Source: Ceratobasidium sp. AG-K
Lineage: Eukaryota; Basidiomycota; Agaricomycetes; Cantharellales; Ceratobasidiaceae
Assembly: GCA_037039685.1 (NCBI GenBank)
Contig: JAWNGF010000003.1
Location: 1,240,001 to 1,304,000 of the forward strand
DNA: 64,000 nucleotides
Reading direction: 5' to 3'
The translations under genes and the position numbers were made by a program. The first letter of the stretch is position 1. Every line of letters starts with the position of its first letter. Positions 10,018 to 22,462 of the stretch are shown here, piece after piece. The notes under the pieces are model-generated. The model was not told the origin of the DNA. It did not search any database and saw nothing but the letters and a program-made list of their open reading frames with translations.

Positions 10018-12476
10018 TCTGAAATTGCCCAAGGATTCTATTCTACGTAAACCATTTGTTTTTCTCGAACATGACGCGCCTTCATTGTGCCAGTGAAATC
10101 TCTTGTACTTGACTGCGGGTAATTTATGAATTTTAATCAACAATACACACGTAATATTTACCCAACGCTTCTAGCTCTACATTCATGCGTGCGCTTTATT
10201 CCCCTGCTCATTGGTGAGTAGCTCGGTTGGCTGTCTCATACTGCCACCCTGGGGATTTAGCAAGCGTAAATACTGAAATACGCAGTGCCAGCGCCATATT
10301 GCTCGCATACGCATGGTTGTGCCATCTTTTCAGTCCGTTCAAATCGGCTCAGCAACAGGCTTAACTACTCGTTACGCTACTATGTTCCAGGGTTACTAGC
10401 CTATCCTCGCTCTTGTTCTTATGGGCAACCGAACCGAGCAATCCATGTCAGCAAACGCCCAGTACTCTCAGTCACAGACCGACAATGCTCGCAACTTTCG
10501 TGATTTTGATAACCCAATGTCCGCCATCGAACTGGTTTGTTCGAGTGCTAGATAGTTTGGTTGATAAATCTAGGCGAGTGATAGACATTTGAGCTCGATC
10601 TGAGCACTGATTAGTACGCTGACGCGCGCCTTCTCCTCGCCGTCTGAAACTAACAAATTTAACAAGGGTAGAACCAATGCCTAGCTAGAGGTGCCTCATC
10701 AAGCAGATGTTGGGTCGGTGAGAAATAGTTGGCAAAACAAAGTAGCCAGGCGAAAGCTCCTTACCGAGGAAGCAGACATGAAGACGTTGGAGCACCTCCT
10801 GCCCCCCCCCCTCACTAAGGCTTCGTTAAACCCGCTCATATCCAAGGCTATATGCATTCTATTTTCAGGTTCAGGTGAGGACCAAGTGGCATTTTCTACA
10901 AGGCACATTGGGCAAAGACGTCAGGGCGGAATGAAAGGCGGTGGAGCAATACCAGCAGAAAGGCCTACTGATAACTTCGGCCCACGGGGATATCTTGCTT
11001 TGGATGACTCTGTTGGCCCGAGCTGTACCAAGATACTGATAGATCACATAAACTTAGTCCTTGATAGCTAAAAGTTGAGGTGGGCTCCAGATATCAGGGT
11101 TGGGAGACGGAAATGATATAGAGACATTGGGAATCGAATAACCTATTTGAGGATTACACTGAAGCTTAGTGACAGGAGGCGAGGACCAGCATATTGAACT
11201 CGAAATGGAGCAATAGGTTTGTTCTCGATGCGATCGGATAGATAAGTCCGCTCATCTATGCAGGGAGTTTCTGACTGGGAGCCAAAAGATGGTAATCCAT
11301 TTGTCCCCCGGATTGATACCCCGTTCCCTCTCTAAATTGCCTAGAGTCAGGTTTACTAGCACACTGAAAGGGTTGATGCGACGTGGTTTAATGTGAAGAA
11401 CGGTTCACAATTGTAGATAGATCCTAACGGGATAGAAGAGCTAGTCACTATTTGAGTGTTTGTTGCGATGACCCCCAGTAGTGACCTATGCCAATATGGC
11501 ACATGATAAAAGCCGGAAACCGGGACCTTGCCACCGCCAAATCTTGGGAATTGATGTATGGATGAGCACCGAAAGACCCAACCAACGTGCATCAACTCTC
11601 CCGGGATAAATACGCAGCTAGTAAGCCCAACCCATCTGGGATTTGACCGTTGAGCGCTCTCAAGGTGATATTTAGCGGCAGTCCGGAGGGTTGCCACCAA
11701 GGGGGTTGAGTAGTATAGGTACCGGATGTTCGTGACTACCTCTGATTGACCCACTGGAATAGTCTTATATAATTATGTGTGCCGAGCTTGTAGGACCGTA
11801 GATGCTCAGGAAAGTAGTTGGGAACGTGCCTATGGTGGTGGTCGGTGTGATAGCCATTGAACAGGCGCCGTGATGACCTCATTGACATTGAGTCTCTTTT
11901 TGGTTCTTACGACGCCAGGCTCCCACCCAACCATTTCCTAGTGTCTAAATGATGATCATGCGGCACCCCTCAATGCGTACATCTGCCTTCCGAGTCTATT
12001 GCTAGGGTTTGAACCACTTTGAGTTGGGCATCTTGTCCTCGGCGACACGCGCTTGCTGGTGGCATCACAGTACAACGATACAGCATATTAATTCATTGTT
12101 GGCATCCCCAAGCTGAGCAGCTGACACTATAAGCGGGTTGTACATCTTGGGTTATTTGAAATGGCTGCTTTGCTTCCTCCATCTTTACTCTCTCACCGCT
12201 AGAAATCTGATACTAAACATCTCGACCCGTGACCAACGAACACACGAAGGACGCACTCCACCACTTGTGGATTGACACTCAAGCATGCTTCTTGTAATTC
12301 TTCCGAAAAGTAGCCTAAAAGATTGGCAGACACTCGATGCTGCTGTCTCGGGGATGTTACTGCTTCTGGACATCGGCCGACAGTAGCGCTAGAGGCTACA
12401 CCAGAAGAGTACGGTATAAATTCGCGTTCGAGCTGACGAAGTTTGCTCAGAACTCAACTTTCTCTTGTTGCTAGCC
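10018..12476. other. 2.4-kb gene-free stretch
   Basis: No reading frame on either strand shows a domain or a splice-consistent gene. The frames near 10691-11071 and 11356-11754 have unremarkable composition and no recognisable motif. A poly-C run of nine is at about 10802-10811. The 3' part must contain the promoter of the GDSL esterase. Confidence 0.45.
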
Positions 12477-13643
12477 ATGCTGTTCTCGTTGGCCGCCCTC
12501 GCCCTTGTAGGCACCTGCTCGGCGTTTCAACTCAAAAATCTGGTGACATTTGGTGACTCGTATACGGACAACACGATGAACGGCGACGGTGAGCATATAT
12601 TACCCCCTCACCGCTAACCAATTATTAAACGCTCGGACAGCCGGATACCGATGGCCCGACCACGTAGCAATGATGTCCAACGGAACAGTCTCAGTCTACG
12701 ACTTTGCTCACTCGGGCGCAACATGTTCAAACAAACTTACCCCACGCATATACAGACCCGTTCTCGAGGCCCAGATTCCGGAATATACCGCAAATGTGAC
12801 CGTCAAGTCCAAGGGCACAACTTACATTATTAGTAAAAACGGGACCTATGTTCCATTGGCGAGCAAAGATACCATGTACTCGATTTGGATCGGGACGAAC
12901 GACGTGGGTGTCGGTGCGCTCCTTACGGACCCCCTCCCAGAGGTCTCGATTGTGAATACGACGGCGTGCGTGTTTGATTGGGTTCAAGCGTTGTACGACC
13001 AGGGGGCGAGAAACTTTTTGATTCAGAATGTGAGTTTCAAGGTGGTAGATGCGTAGTAAGCTCACAAGTAGCATAGATGACCCCCATGTGGCTACTTCCC
13101 ATGTATACCCCCGACGGGTACGATACCAAGTACTGGAACCAGCCTCACAACCAAACCGAATGGAGCATTTTCATCGCCGAGCTCGTTCGTGCTGGAAACG
13201 AGCTCCAGGCTCTACGCACCAAGTACATCGCACCTGGTCGCTTCCCTGGTGCCCGGTTCGGTAAGCTCCAATGTAATTCAGAGATACCGAGGCTGACATT
13301 AGACAGGCATCTTCGACTCTCACAGGTTGTTCAAAGACATGTACGAGAAACCCCAGGACTACCTCGTCGGCCCTACCTACAATGTATCCGGGGTAATCCA
13401 AGCCTGCCGGTATCCGCCCGGTAACAAGACCCTGGTCTGCGAGACCCAGCCACCTGCCGTCCGAGATTCCTACCTGTGGTAAGTCGAACCCGTTTTTGAG
13501 CTATTTCGGTTCTAATGACATTTCGGGTTCCAAGGTGGAATGAACTCCATCCTTCGGAGCAAGCGCACAAGGTTGTTGCACGCAATGTCTTGAAATCGCT
13601 TAGTGGCAAGGGTCCGTTTGTGCAGTGGTACGGTGCCAAGTAA
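12477..13643 (+). CDS. Secreted GDSL/SGNH esterase (CE16-like)
   Basis: This is a secreted lipase/esterase of the SGNH hydrolase fold, probably deacetylating plant cell-wall oligosaccharides if it is CE16-like. ATG 12477 opens a signal peptide ('MLFSLAALALVGTCSAF'). Block I is 'LVTFGDSYTDN' with the nucleophile Ser. Block II is 'YDFAHSGATC', block III is 'SIWIGTNDVG', and the final block is 'LWWNELHPSEQAH' with the catalytic His. Four introns (near 12588-12641, 13030-13077, 13262-13305 and 13479-13534) are placed by these motifs. The last block has Asn where the usual D-x-x-H Asp sits, although an acidic residue follows directly. Several N-x-S/T sites fit a secreted glycoprotein. Confidence 0.9.
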
Positions 13644-13862
13644 CAGGTGCATGTATTTACCAAGGGTACAACCGATCCGGGTTTATGTGTCACACCGATT
13701 TCAAGCTTAGGCGATGTCATGCGTTGAGTCAGCGAGCTGGATCCGGGGTTATACATTACACATCAGCATGTACAGGAAGAAATGGTGATAATCATAGTTG
13801 AAAACAAAAAGCGCGAAACCCAAATAATATACGAACAATACAACCAACGAACAGAACGTCTC

Positions 13863-15387
13863 TCAAACGAATAGATAAATAGCCCTCAAGTCATCGTCCT
13901 GGACTGACGCTCTGCAACTCGGACACGCGATTCGGCCTTCCACACAACCTCGGCAAAAGACATGTCCACACCGCGTGCTCGTCATGTCTTGCATTGGTCG
14001 CGCACAGACTGTGCACGGCAACGCAACAACGTTGTTCATTCGGGGCAATGGGGGAGGTGATGCTGGGGGTGTGGTCATGGGTGAGCCAAGGGTGCGTGAA
14101 CTGAACATGCTCGACATGTGAGAGCTCGAGGTATGCGCTGTTTTGGGGGTCTGAATGGCGTGCCGAGAGACAGCGGAATTCGCTCGGGAGTGAGAGTTAA
14201 GGTTTCGGGCGATAGAGAGCGCCTTTTCTAAGTTCGAGAGAGATAGTTCGAGGTTTCGATTGACGTATACGGCCTCACTGAGAGGCGTTATGGGTGACCG
14301 GCGAGGGCTGGGGATCGGGAGGGAAGGCTGTAGTTTGATCGGGCTCAAGGACCTCGGAGGGGTGAGCGGCCTTCGCTGGGGGATCCGATTCCTTTGTCTC
14401 TGGGATCGAAGGAGCGATGGGGGAGGGGTTGTACGAGGCTGCACGTCCAAGTCACGAACGACGAGGAATTCTGAGATGCTTGGTGGACGTTGGCTCGTAG
14501 ATTGAGACTCACGATTCACCGCATCCAGGTCCCTGATTTTGATAATTTCTCCAGTATTTAGATCGCGAATTTCTAGGAACATTTCTTCTTCTTGTACGGG
14601 GTCTATAGAAGAAGATTGCGCTGGTTGGGAGGCAAACGCAGAGCCCCGGCGAGAGGATGAGGGTGGGGGATTGGCGGCTGCTTGCGCGGCGAGTGTTTCG
14701 AGGTATTCCTTTAATGCTGGCTCTACCTGGCTAACAAGCTGTGGTGCTAGAGCAAGCTGAGGGACAAGTGGCGGGGTTCGTGGGGGAGGAAGAGGAGATA
14801 CGGGGATTGGGGCATGCGAAGCTGGTGTCGAGTGACCACTCGTCGAGGGGACCTTGAAAAATGAGCACCATCAGGCTCTGACATCCATGGCGCAAAAGAA
14901 TTCAGCTTACCGCCAGGGCAGTCACGCTAGCCCTCTTTGCAGCTGCAAATAGCCCCATGAGTCCTGATCCTGGTCGGTTGGCTTCCACGCTAGGGGGTCT
15001 GCTCGGTCCAGCGCTCGCAGGACCACCAGGTCGTCGAGAGCTCAAAATTCGCAGTGGCTTGAGACCAGCAACGGCTCGTCGGGGATCGGGGGCAATCGGA
15101 GCCCCCGGGTACATGGCAAGATCGAGGGGAGAGAGAGGGGGAGAGTGGGCAATTTGGCGAACCGTCATTTGTTGCGGTCTCCAGCCCACGTATTCTTCGT
15201 TGTCGTCTGTGGCCGGAGCGGGAGCAGGAGTGGGAGATGATATATGGGGAGGGGGCAACAGAGTAAAGGACGATTTCCGTTCGGCAGATGGGGGCGTGGT
15301 GGAAGAGTTGGTGGGAGGTGGTAACGTAGAGGCTCTGATAGCTGGCTTTGGGCGCACCCAAGGCGGATCGTCGCCGTCGTGCGCCAT
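13863..15387 (-). CDS. Proline-rich RING finger protein (putative E3 ubiquitin ligase)
   Basis: This protein of about 480 residues has a long disordered Pro/Ser/Arg-rich N-terminal region and a C-terminal RING. ATG is at 15387-15385. One intron at about 14854-14911 separates a first exon ('MAHDGDDPPWVRPKP...') from the long second exon. The second exon contains a possible helix ('LELSLSNLEKALSIARNLN'). The RING is 'CTVCARPMQDMTSTRCGHVF', then C-x2-C and 'CPSCRA', and the protein ends soon after ('AIYLFV'). All eight zinc ligands of a C3HC4 finger are visible. Substrate and location are unknown. It converges on the GDSL gene with only about 220 bp between stops. Confidence 0.85.
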
Positions 15388-15957
15388 TGAGGCTGTTCAG
15401 GTCTTGTGCAAAACAAGGGAGACACTGTCGTCGACCTCACAATAAGCGTTTTGCAACGACAAATAGAGTTACATACAAATCAATTTCCGCTTGATTTGGC
15501 AATAAATGAACTATAGCGTTTTCATACCGTCCAAGTCGGCAAAAACGGGCGAGGGATTGCAGAAGGGAAAGAGTTGAACACTGGAGGCGTCCGTGTGATT
15601 GTTGACTGAACGTATGCAGAGTCTTCCTCAAGTTCTGGTTACGGTGCTCGGTCACGTGGAATGACTTCTTTGATCTGCATCGTTCCTGTCAATCAATCGT
15701 GTGATTGGTTACTGGATACTGTCAAGCCAGAGACTATACAATTGTAATTGATTGAGAAAGCTATGTAGAGATGACTATTGATACAAAGAACGCCTCGGTG
15801 CAAAGAGTCCGTGGATAAATTAAGACCAGCGTGATAATACTCGAATCCAAAACATCAGTTCCCATCCCTTCGTATCAAACCTAATATCAACGCAGCGAGA
15901 ACGGAGGTCGGACGACGACGCAGGCGTTCTTGTGTCTTGGTTACTAGATAGAGTTCA
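15388..15957. other. Intergenic, no gene seen
   Basis: This lies between the upstream end of the RING gene and the 3' end of ornithine aminotransferase (both -). It probably holds the terminator of the latter and the promoter of the former. Nothing specific is visible. Confidence 0.45.
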
Positions 15958-17934
15958 TTAATGGGCCTTATCCGCTCCAGGGATGACATCAATCTGGCGT
16001 CATAAGTCAACTACAAGCATCGTCGAACCATTCGAATAACGTACCGTGTCAAGGTCGCGCAGAGATTGGGCGATGATGTCGACCGACTGGCGCAACTCGG
16101 CCTCCGAAATAACCAGCGGAGGGGCGAAGCGGATACTGCATGTCGTTAAGTGCTAGGCATCACCGAATCGTTCGAGTTACTCACATGTTGACGTGCGTAG
16201 GTTTAGCTAGCACGCCACGGCTCTTGAGCAGGAGGCACAGGTCCCAAGCGGTCCGGCCCCGAGTGCTCTTGGTTTCGTCAATGACGACAGCGTTCAACAG
16301 ACCCTTGCCGCGCACGAGGCTGACGAGAGGAGAATTGAGGTCGGTAATGGACTGGCGGAAGATTTGCCCAAGCTTCTCAGCGCGATCAGCAAGGTTCTCG
16401 TCAACCAGGACTTGAAGCGCTGCGATTGCGACAGCTGCGCCGAGAGGGTTGCTGTAGTGATCTCAATATCACGCCATACACAGAGTATCTCGTTAAACTT
16501 ACCCTCCATAAGTGCTGCCGTGCTCACCCGGCTTGATGCACAACATAATATCCTTGTCCGAAAGGACAGCACTGACAGGATACATGCCTCCGGAGAGCGC
16601 TTTACCGAGGAGAATAATATCCGGGCGGACATTGTCATGATCGCATGCGAGCATCTTGCCAGTACGGCACAGGCCCTGGAAAACATGTCAATTAAATTGT
16701 GCTGACACTTGCAAAGGCCGCTTACAGTCTGGATTTCGTCGCAGATCAAGAGCACATTGTGTTTCTTGCAGAGCGCGTGTACTTGTTGAAGGTAGCCAGC
16801 ATCGGGAACAACGATCCTATCGGGTACGAGTCAGCTTACCCCATGTATGCGCAGCGAACAACTCACCCAGCCTCGCCCTGGATCGGCTCGACCAAGAACG
16901 CAGCGACATTCTTGCCATGAGCTTCAAGCGCATGCTCGAGGTCACCAACGTTGTTGTACCGAATGGTGTGCTGTTGGCCATTGACTTCGATGCTGGGCCC
17001 GACGTTCTGCAAGAACGGACCGAATCCACGTCGCGACTCGGGATCGGTGGACATGCTGGACAAACCGTGAGAAAGGCTCCCTACCCAAGCGTATCCAAAC
17101 CATACCTAATCACGCCCATTGTACGTCCATGGAAGTTGTCCTTGGCAGCAAGGACAATTGCCTGGCCCTCGGGGACACCCTTCTTCACGTGCGCCCATTT
17201 GCGGGCCAACTGCGTAACAACTCAATGCAATTGTCCACATGATATCAATGGTTCATACCTTAATCCCGGTTTCAACCGCCTCGGCTCCGGTGTTCATAGG
17301 CAACACCATATCGTAGCCGAACAGCTTGGTGATATACTCGGCAAACAGCCCAAACTGGGCGTTATGGAAAGCGCGAGATGAGAGGGTGAGTCTTTGGGCC
17401 TGCTGTACGAGCGCGGCGACAATTCGGGGGTGACAGTGGCCCTGTGGAGAGCCGGGTCGTTAGTTCGGACACGCTATGACGTATAGATCTTTGATGTACT
17501 TGGTTCACAGCACTAGTAGCGCAGTTAGTATCAAAGATAACGCAATTTGAGCAAGGACTCACGAATAGGCAGACAGCATGTCGATGTACTCGTTGCCTTC
17601 TGGGTCCCAAACCCTACGAAAATGGTCAATTAATGAGGATCACCCTATCAATCGATCGAGGACTGCTTACTTGGCACCAGAGGCACGGTCAAAGACCACA
17701 GGCAAAGGGTGGTAGCTACAATTGGAGCGACATGTCAGCTACTAGCACGCGCAAATCGCGCACATCGAGAATGCGGGGTAGTACTCACTTGTGAGCACTG
17801 TGCTCGTGTTCCATCTCGATCAAACGCTCAGAGCTGATCTCGCCATCGCCCTTTTTGCGGTTCGCGAGCGACTGTTTCGCTAGGATCGTGGCCTGAGCCG
17901 CGGTAGGCTGAGGAGAGGTAGCAGTTGGAGCCAT
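15958..17934 (-). CDS. car2: Ornithine aminotransferase
   Basis: This PLP enzyme converts ornithine and 2-oxoglutarate to glutamate-5-semialdehyde and glutamate in arginine catabolism. ATG is at 17934-17932; the stop is at 15960-15958. About eleven short exons give an essentially complete protein of roughly 460-470 residues. Landmarks in order are '[17 protein letters not shown]', '[15 protein letters not shown]', '[18 protein letters not shown]', '[20 protein letters not shown]', '[13 protein letters not shown]', '[16 protein letters not shown]', '[17 protein letters not shown]' (PLP lysine in GKALSGG) and '[14 protein letters not shown]'. One exon is only 13 nt (17501-17513). No mitochondrial presequence is seen, which fits the cytosolic fungal enzyme. 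The gene is intact. Confidence 0.96.
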
Positions 17935-19081
17935 GTTACGTAGTTGATCGACGGGTAGTAGCTAAAATCGAGCAGTCGACTTCGACTCTAGAATGAGGCG
18001 TGCGCAAAAACCGCTGCCGCCTCATTGGCTCAGATTCATATAGCCCAAATTGCATCCGGCTCGGCCGACACAGGTCACAGGGTCATGGCCCCTGATTACG
18101 CTTGCAACACAAGAGCCAGCAGCGCGGTCAATCATGTGGCCACTCGGCTGAGGGCAAAGACGGGCGGATCCTCAGAGGGCGGAGGGTCGTGTGAGCGGCA
18201 ATTGGTCGGATTTGTTCACCTCTTGGCGAATGTTGGTGCTATATGCACTAGTATTGGATGTTCTGACACGTTCCTCGGCTCGATTGGGCTAGACATTTGA
18301 GATAATTGTTAGCCCGTGAATCTTCGCCGGAGCAAGCGAGAGTGATACGTACGAAAACGATACAGTCTTATGATGCAATTTAGTGACTCGTTGAGGGGTT
18401 ATGGAGCGAAGGCTTGTACCAAAATCATCCTTGGGGAGCCTGCGGGGCTTGCCATCGGTTAGGGCATTGATTATAGGAATGCTTGTGAATAGGTTTGCTC
18501 AAAATATGGTTCCACATGAGCTCCCGAATAACACTGTTGGCTTATTCTTGTGCATATGTTAGCCGAGACGAACGTTCGAGTGGCCTAGGCTCGGGGTATA
18601 TGCTACCCATGCTACGGCATGGAATGAGCCCAGTTCCTGGAACCCATACTGGTCTCTCGTTCAATTATAGCAAAGAACGATGACTGGTGCCACATACTGC
18701 ATGGGTGGCCTCGGCCGCTCGGACATCTTGAACCCGATGAGCTCGGCACCGACCTAAACCTTTGACATCTCTGTGCCACGTGACTAACGACCCATTACGA
18801 TCCTCTCCCGTCTCCAGTGGCGCGCTATGTCTGTCACGAGTATGCATAACTTTGAAGTCTAAAAGGCATCTGTCGATTTAGAACGCTGAACTAGCTCTCT
18901 TGGCTATACTCCTTCTGAAGCTTGAAACGTGTGGACTTACGCGCTCGGCTGCACTGCGGAGCAGGCTCCATCAGTACAATTGGCGAGAGCCACTTGGCCA
19001 GGCTTCTCCATGACGATAGAATAAAACGCCCCCACTCCCGATGGTTATCTTCCTCCTCCAACGGGCTCCCCTCATATCATC
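17935..19081. other. Intergenic, no gene seen
   Basis: This is the divergent upstream region of ornithine aminotransferase (-) and alkaline ceramidase (+). Open frames at 18025-18300 and 18495-18683 have no recognisable content. Promoters for both neighbours should be here. Confidence 0.45.
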
Positions 19082-20292
19082 ATGGTTCAACCTGTTCCCG
19101 TTCACCGAGCTGGCCAATTAACCTCGGGCTTTTGGGGAAATCATACATCCACCATTGATTGGTGCGAGGTAAGCATATTTTCTAGTGGATGCTCACAGCT
19201 CTTGACCTTCGATATAATCAGAGCAACTACGTTCATACCCACTTTATCGCAGAGACCTACAACACTCTCTCCAATATCCCGTTCATTATACTAGCCATCG
19301 TTGGAGGAATAGCCGTGCTTCGTCCCAATGGAGCATTCAAGCCACTTCCCCATGCTCGACGATTCATGTTTATGCACTCTCTGCTAGCCTTGGTCGGAAT
19401 TGGGTCATTCATATTCCACGCCACTCTGAAATGGAGGGCGCAGGTCATGTTCGACGAACTGCCCATGCTGCTCCTCACCTGTGCAGCTCTTTATTCTATT
19501 CGAGTACCTACTCGTCCAGATGCCTTGAAGCCTGAAATCGATTCGGATATCACGATCCATAACTTTGGCAGGGCAACCCCTTTGTCACGAGCCGAGGATC
19601 CCCATTTCCGGCTTCGGCTCAGGTGGCAAATTGCCACGCCCCTATTTGCCTTGAGTGCATGCGCTCTGTAGTGAGTGCTTTTCAGCATCCAATAATTCTT
19701 CATTGACGCAAGGGCTAGTCTTTACCTTCCTCTGCCCTTGTTACATCAGTTCACTTTCGCCGGCTTAATGTGCTCAAATGCAGTTGTTGTGTTTGGCCTA
19801 CTTACCCATCCGAATCTCAAGATACCCCTATCTTCCAGCCCTTCCACCTTCAAGTCAGCTCCACACACCAATAGTCCCCCCGTTCAGACAGCAGGAAATG
19901 TAGCTTTCCGTACCCTTCTTTCTGGGCTCATTATCTTCAACACTGGCTTCGCGATCTGGATCGCCGACAACATCTTTTGCGATAGTCTCGGTCGTATTCG
20001 TGATTGGGCTACTGGCAGCGACGCTGGTTTGATGGGCATTTTAACTCAAGGCCATGCCTGGTGGCACCTACTCACAGGCCTTGGTGCGAACTGGTTGATT
20101 GTTGGCTTAACTTGTGAGTTACATTTTGTTCAATCCACATCGGTATTTCAACTCGTCATTGTAGATCTTCGTCTGGCTGTGTCCGATCCACTTGCGTTTG
20201 AGGTGGCACATTATTGGGGATGCGTACCTTATGTTCGGCGGAGGGAGAGCTCGCGCGAACGGCCCGAAATGGCTATGCCAGTGTCGCAATAA
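19082..20292 (+). CDS. Alkaline (phyto)ceramidase, ACER/Ypc1 family
   Basis: This ER/Golgi membrane enzyme cleaves ceramide or phytoceramide into a sphingoid base and a fatty acid. ATG 19082 gives the family N-terminus 'GFWGNHTSTIDWCE'; intron 1 (about 19170-19220) then leads to 'SNYVHTHFIAETYNTLSN'. Further motifs are 'GSFIFHATLKWRAQVMFDEL' (zinc-site His and Asp) and, near the C-terminus, 'LTQGHAWWHLLTGLGANW' with the H-x3-H zinc ligands. About seven hydrophobic segments are present. Introns lie at about 19671-19722 and 20113-20165. Two Ser/Pro-rich insertions (after 'SIRVPTRPDAL' and 'LTHPNLKIPL') lengthen loops compared with yeast Ypc1. The gene appears intact. Confidence 0.93.
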
Positions 20293-20781
20293 ATCTGTAT
20301 TCTATTGTATATTATCTCTTGAATGTAAGGTGCTCGTTTCTTGAAACACTACTTTTGAAAGTGTGATAAATGTTACTTACCTGCGGCGTGGTGGGTCAAA
20401 CGATCGGGAACTGTTCGATAAAATATTGACTTGCTTCTTCTCATGGGTCGGACATATACAAACATAAGGGGGCATTTATTGAATAGGACAAACACGCCGA
20501 ATCCATGCAAACTAAAAGGATATAGAAGGGAGTAGGTAAAATAACAATCATTCGCTAGATATTGGTGACAAAGCCTCCTGGATAACTCGAACTACGTGCG
20601 GGAGGACCTCCGGTGCACGCAATGGCTGTGGTTGGTAGTAAAAGCGACAAAAATAGCTTCCCAGATTCAAGATTACGATAGTTATCATGGTGTCTGACGC
20701 CCAGCTATTCTACAATCCATCTAGAAATTCCACCATTTCGGTGCCGTTGCCCAAATAGCATGCTCCCAGTTTGCTTGGCTT
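20293..20781. other. Intergenic, no gene seen
   Basis: This is the tail-to-tail interval between the ceramidase and the FunK1 relic. No coding or structural signal was recognised. Confidence 0.4.
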
Positions 20782-22462
20782 CTAATCTGCCATCGTCCCC
20801 ATGTTGCCACTATCCATGTTGTTGAGTGCTTCTTGAGCCTTGAGGGTTGGGCGTCTTCCTTCGTCGACATGGGCGGCGACCGACCATACTACGAACCAGA
20901 AAAATGACTCGAGATCGTCGAGGAACGCGTGATAGTAACTGGTTCCGGGATCCACCTTGAGTACGTGTTTAGACATGAATGCTGGGGTTCCCTAAACGCA
21001 TATACTAAGCGATGCCGGAGCAAAATTTCACGGCGGTTACTCACAGTTCAGAAATCAACAGCTGTCTTCGGCTGGTCTTGATCTCTGGGCGTACGATTGG
21101 GTTGAACTTTGAGTTTCTTGCTCGTACCAGGTTCGGTATTAGTGTTGAGGCTAGTTGCTGAGACGCGCTGGCTCATGGATGAGTTGGTTTTGCGTCGCTT
21201 ATGACCTGATTCGGTGGCTTGAGGATCGGTGGTCGTTCCAGAATCGCGTGCTGGAGCAGCGGACTTCCAGGATTTGGTGTTTCTAGCAGTGGATTTGGAT
21301 TTGTTGCTGGAAGGATGTGGTCGGCGGGTAGAAAGCTCGGAGTGTTGGGCAGAGGACCCAGGTGCATTGGTAGGGACTGTTGGTTGGAAGGCCGATGAGT
21401 GAGTTGTATGAAGGCCGAAGTCTGACAAAATCCCAGTCGGAGCTCGTTTCAGTGCACCCAACACCTCCTGCAGTCGTCATTCCGACTCCACGAATGCCTC
21501 GTCCTTTAAAACGGACCCTCGTGTCTCGGGATCCTCCCGTTTCCCCTTGTCAAACTCTTCAGCATTCTCGAGCAAGTCGACAAAGTACTCAAGCCGGCCG
21601 TCCTTATTCCGTTCGGTGGTAAATGTAGTATCATACCCCTCTCCCTCTGGGTCTAGCATGAGTAGAGAAGCAATTGCGCGCGCAAATTGATCGGCCTATT
21701 CGAGTAGGTTGATGTGTGGAGAGTATAATATTCCAGCGCGGTCAAACCGTACAAATGTCGCTTTCGCTCCACAGATGATCAACCCAGAGGTGGCCACAAT
21801 GTAGTTGGTGTGCGAACATGGCTCTAGCGTAGCGGGAGAGTTGCTTCATCCCCCCCTTGTCTTGGGTGGACAGTTTCTTGACCTCGATCGGTATCCTGAC
21901 GTCCTCCCAGTGTTTGCGCGCGTGGTCAAATAGGACGAGGCCAGGCTTCGCCAGACAAAATAATTCGCGGCGAACAGTTTTGAAAAATTGTCGGCGTTGG
22001 GGATTCGTGATTTGTGGCACCATGAACGGCCGCGTTGATGATGTTGAGAACCTCTAAGACCGGATCGAAGAGGCCTGACTCCGACTCAACGTCTTCTGGC
22101 AGGTACCACCCCTTGTTCTCGTTATAGTAGGGGTTTCCTGTGCGACAGCTACTGAGAACGTCTTTCGGAGTGTTCTCGTCCCCGGCCAGAAAATCGTTGA
22201 AAAAATGGGGTCACGAAAAGTGGCGTCGATGAGCCAGGAGCGGGGTGTGTAAGTGGTGATGCCCAAGGGCCTGCATGTGCTTGAGCGCTTTATCATCAAG
22301 AATGGCATCAAGGGACGACGAGGTTTTGATGGACGAGTCGGTATCAGCTGTACAGGTTCGGGTAGAGTTGGTGGAGAGTCTGCTGGAAAGAACGTTGGCA
22401 GAATTGTTCTCTGTGATCAGCCGGGAGTGCTGGCTGGGATGGGGCTGGGACGTCGGCGGCAT
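20782..22462 (-). pseudogene. FunK1-type fungal protein kinase, broken
   Basis: This is a remnant of the expanded basidiomycete FunK1 kinase family (Pfam FunK1). Reading the minus strand, recognisable pieces occur in order but in different frames: an N-terminal Ser/Thr-rich part; 'PRSWLIDATFRDPIF'; 'FFNDFLAGDENTPKDVL'; 'VLFDHARKHWEDVRIPIEVK' and 'GMKQLSRYARAMFAHQLH'; 'GYDTTFTTERNKDGRLEYFV'; then 'TGILSDFGLHTTH' (DFG) and 'GTPAFMSKHVL' with 'YYHAFLDDLESFFWFVVWSV'. Frames change near 22265, at a T-run near 22198-22203 and near 21945, and a TAG lies in frame at 21698-21696. The catalytic HRD loop region was not found. Some breaks could be introns, but not all. It is most likely a pseudogene; the start is the first in-path ATG. 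Confidence 0.7.

Noticed and set aside
10691..11071. Plus-strand open frame of 126 codons
   Set aside because: No motif, no splice partners, low-complexity proline run from a poly-C tract; treated as chance.
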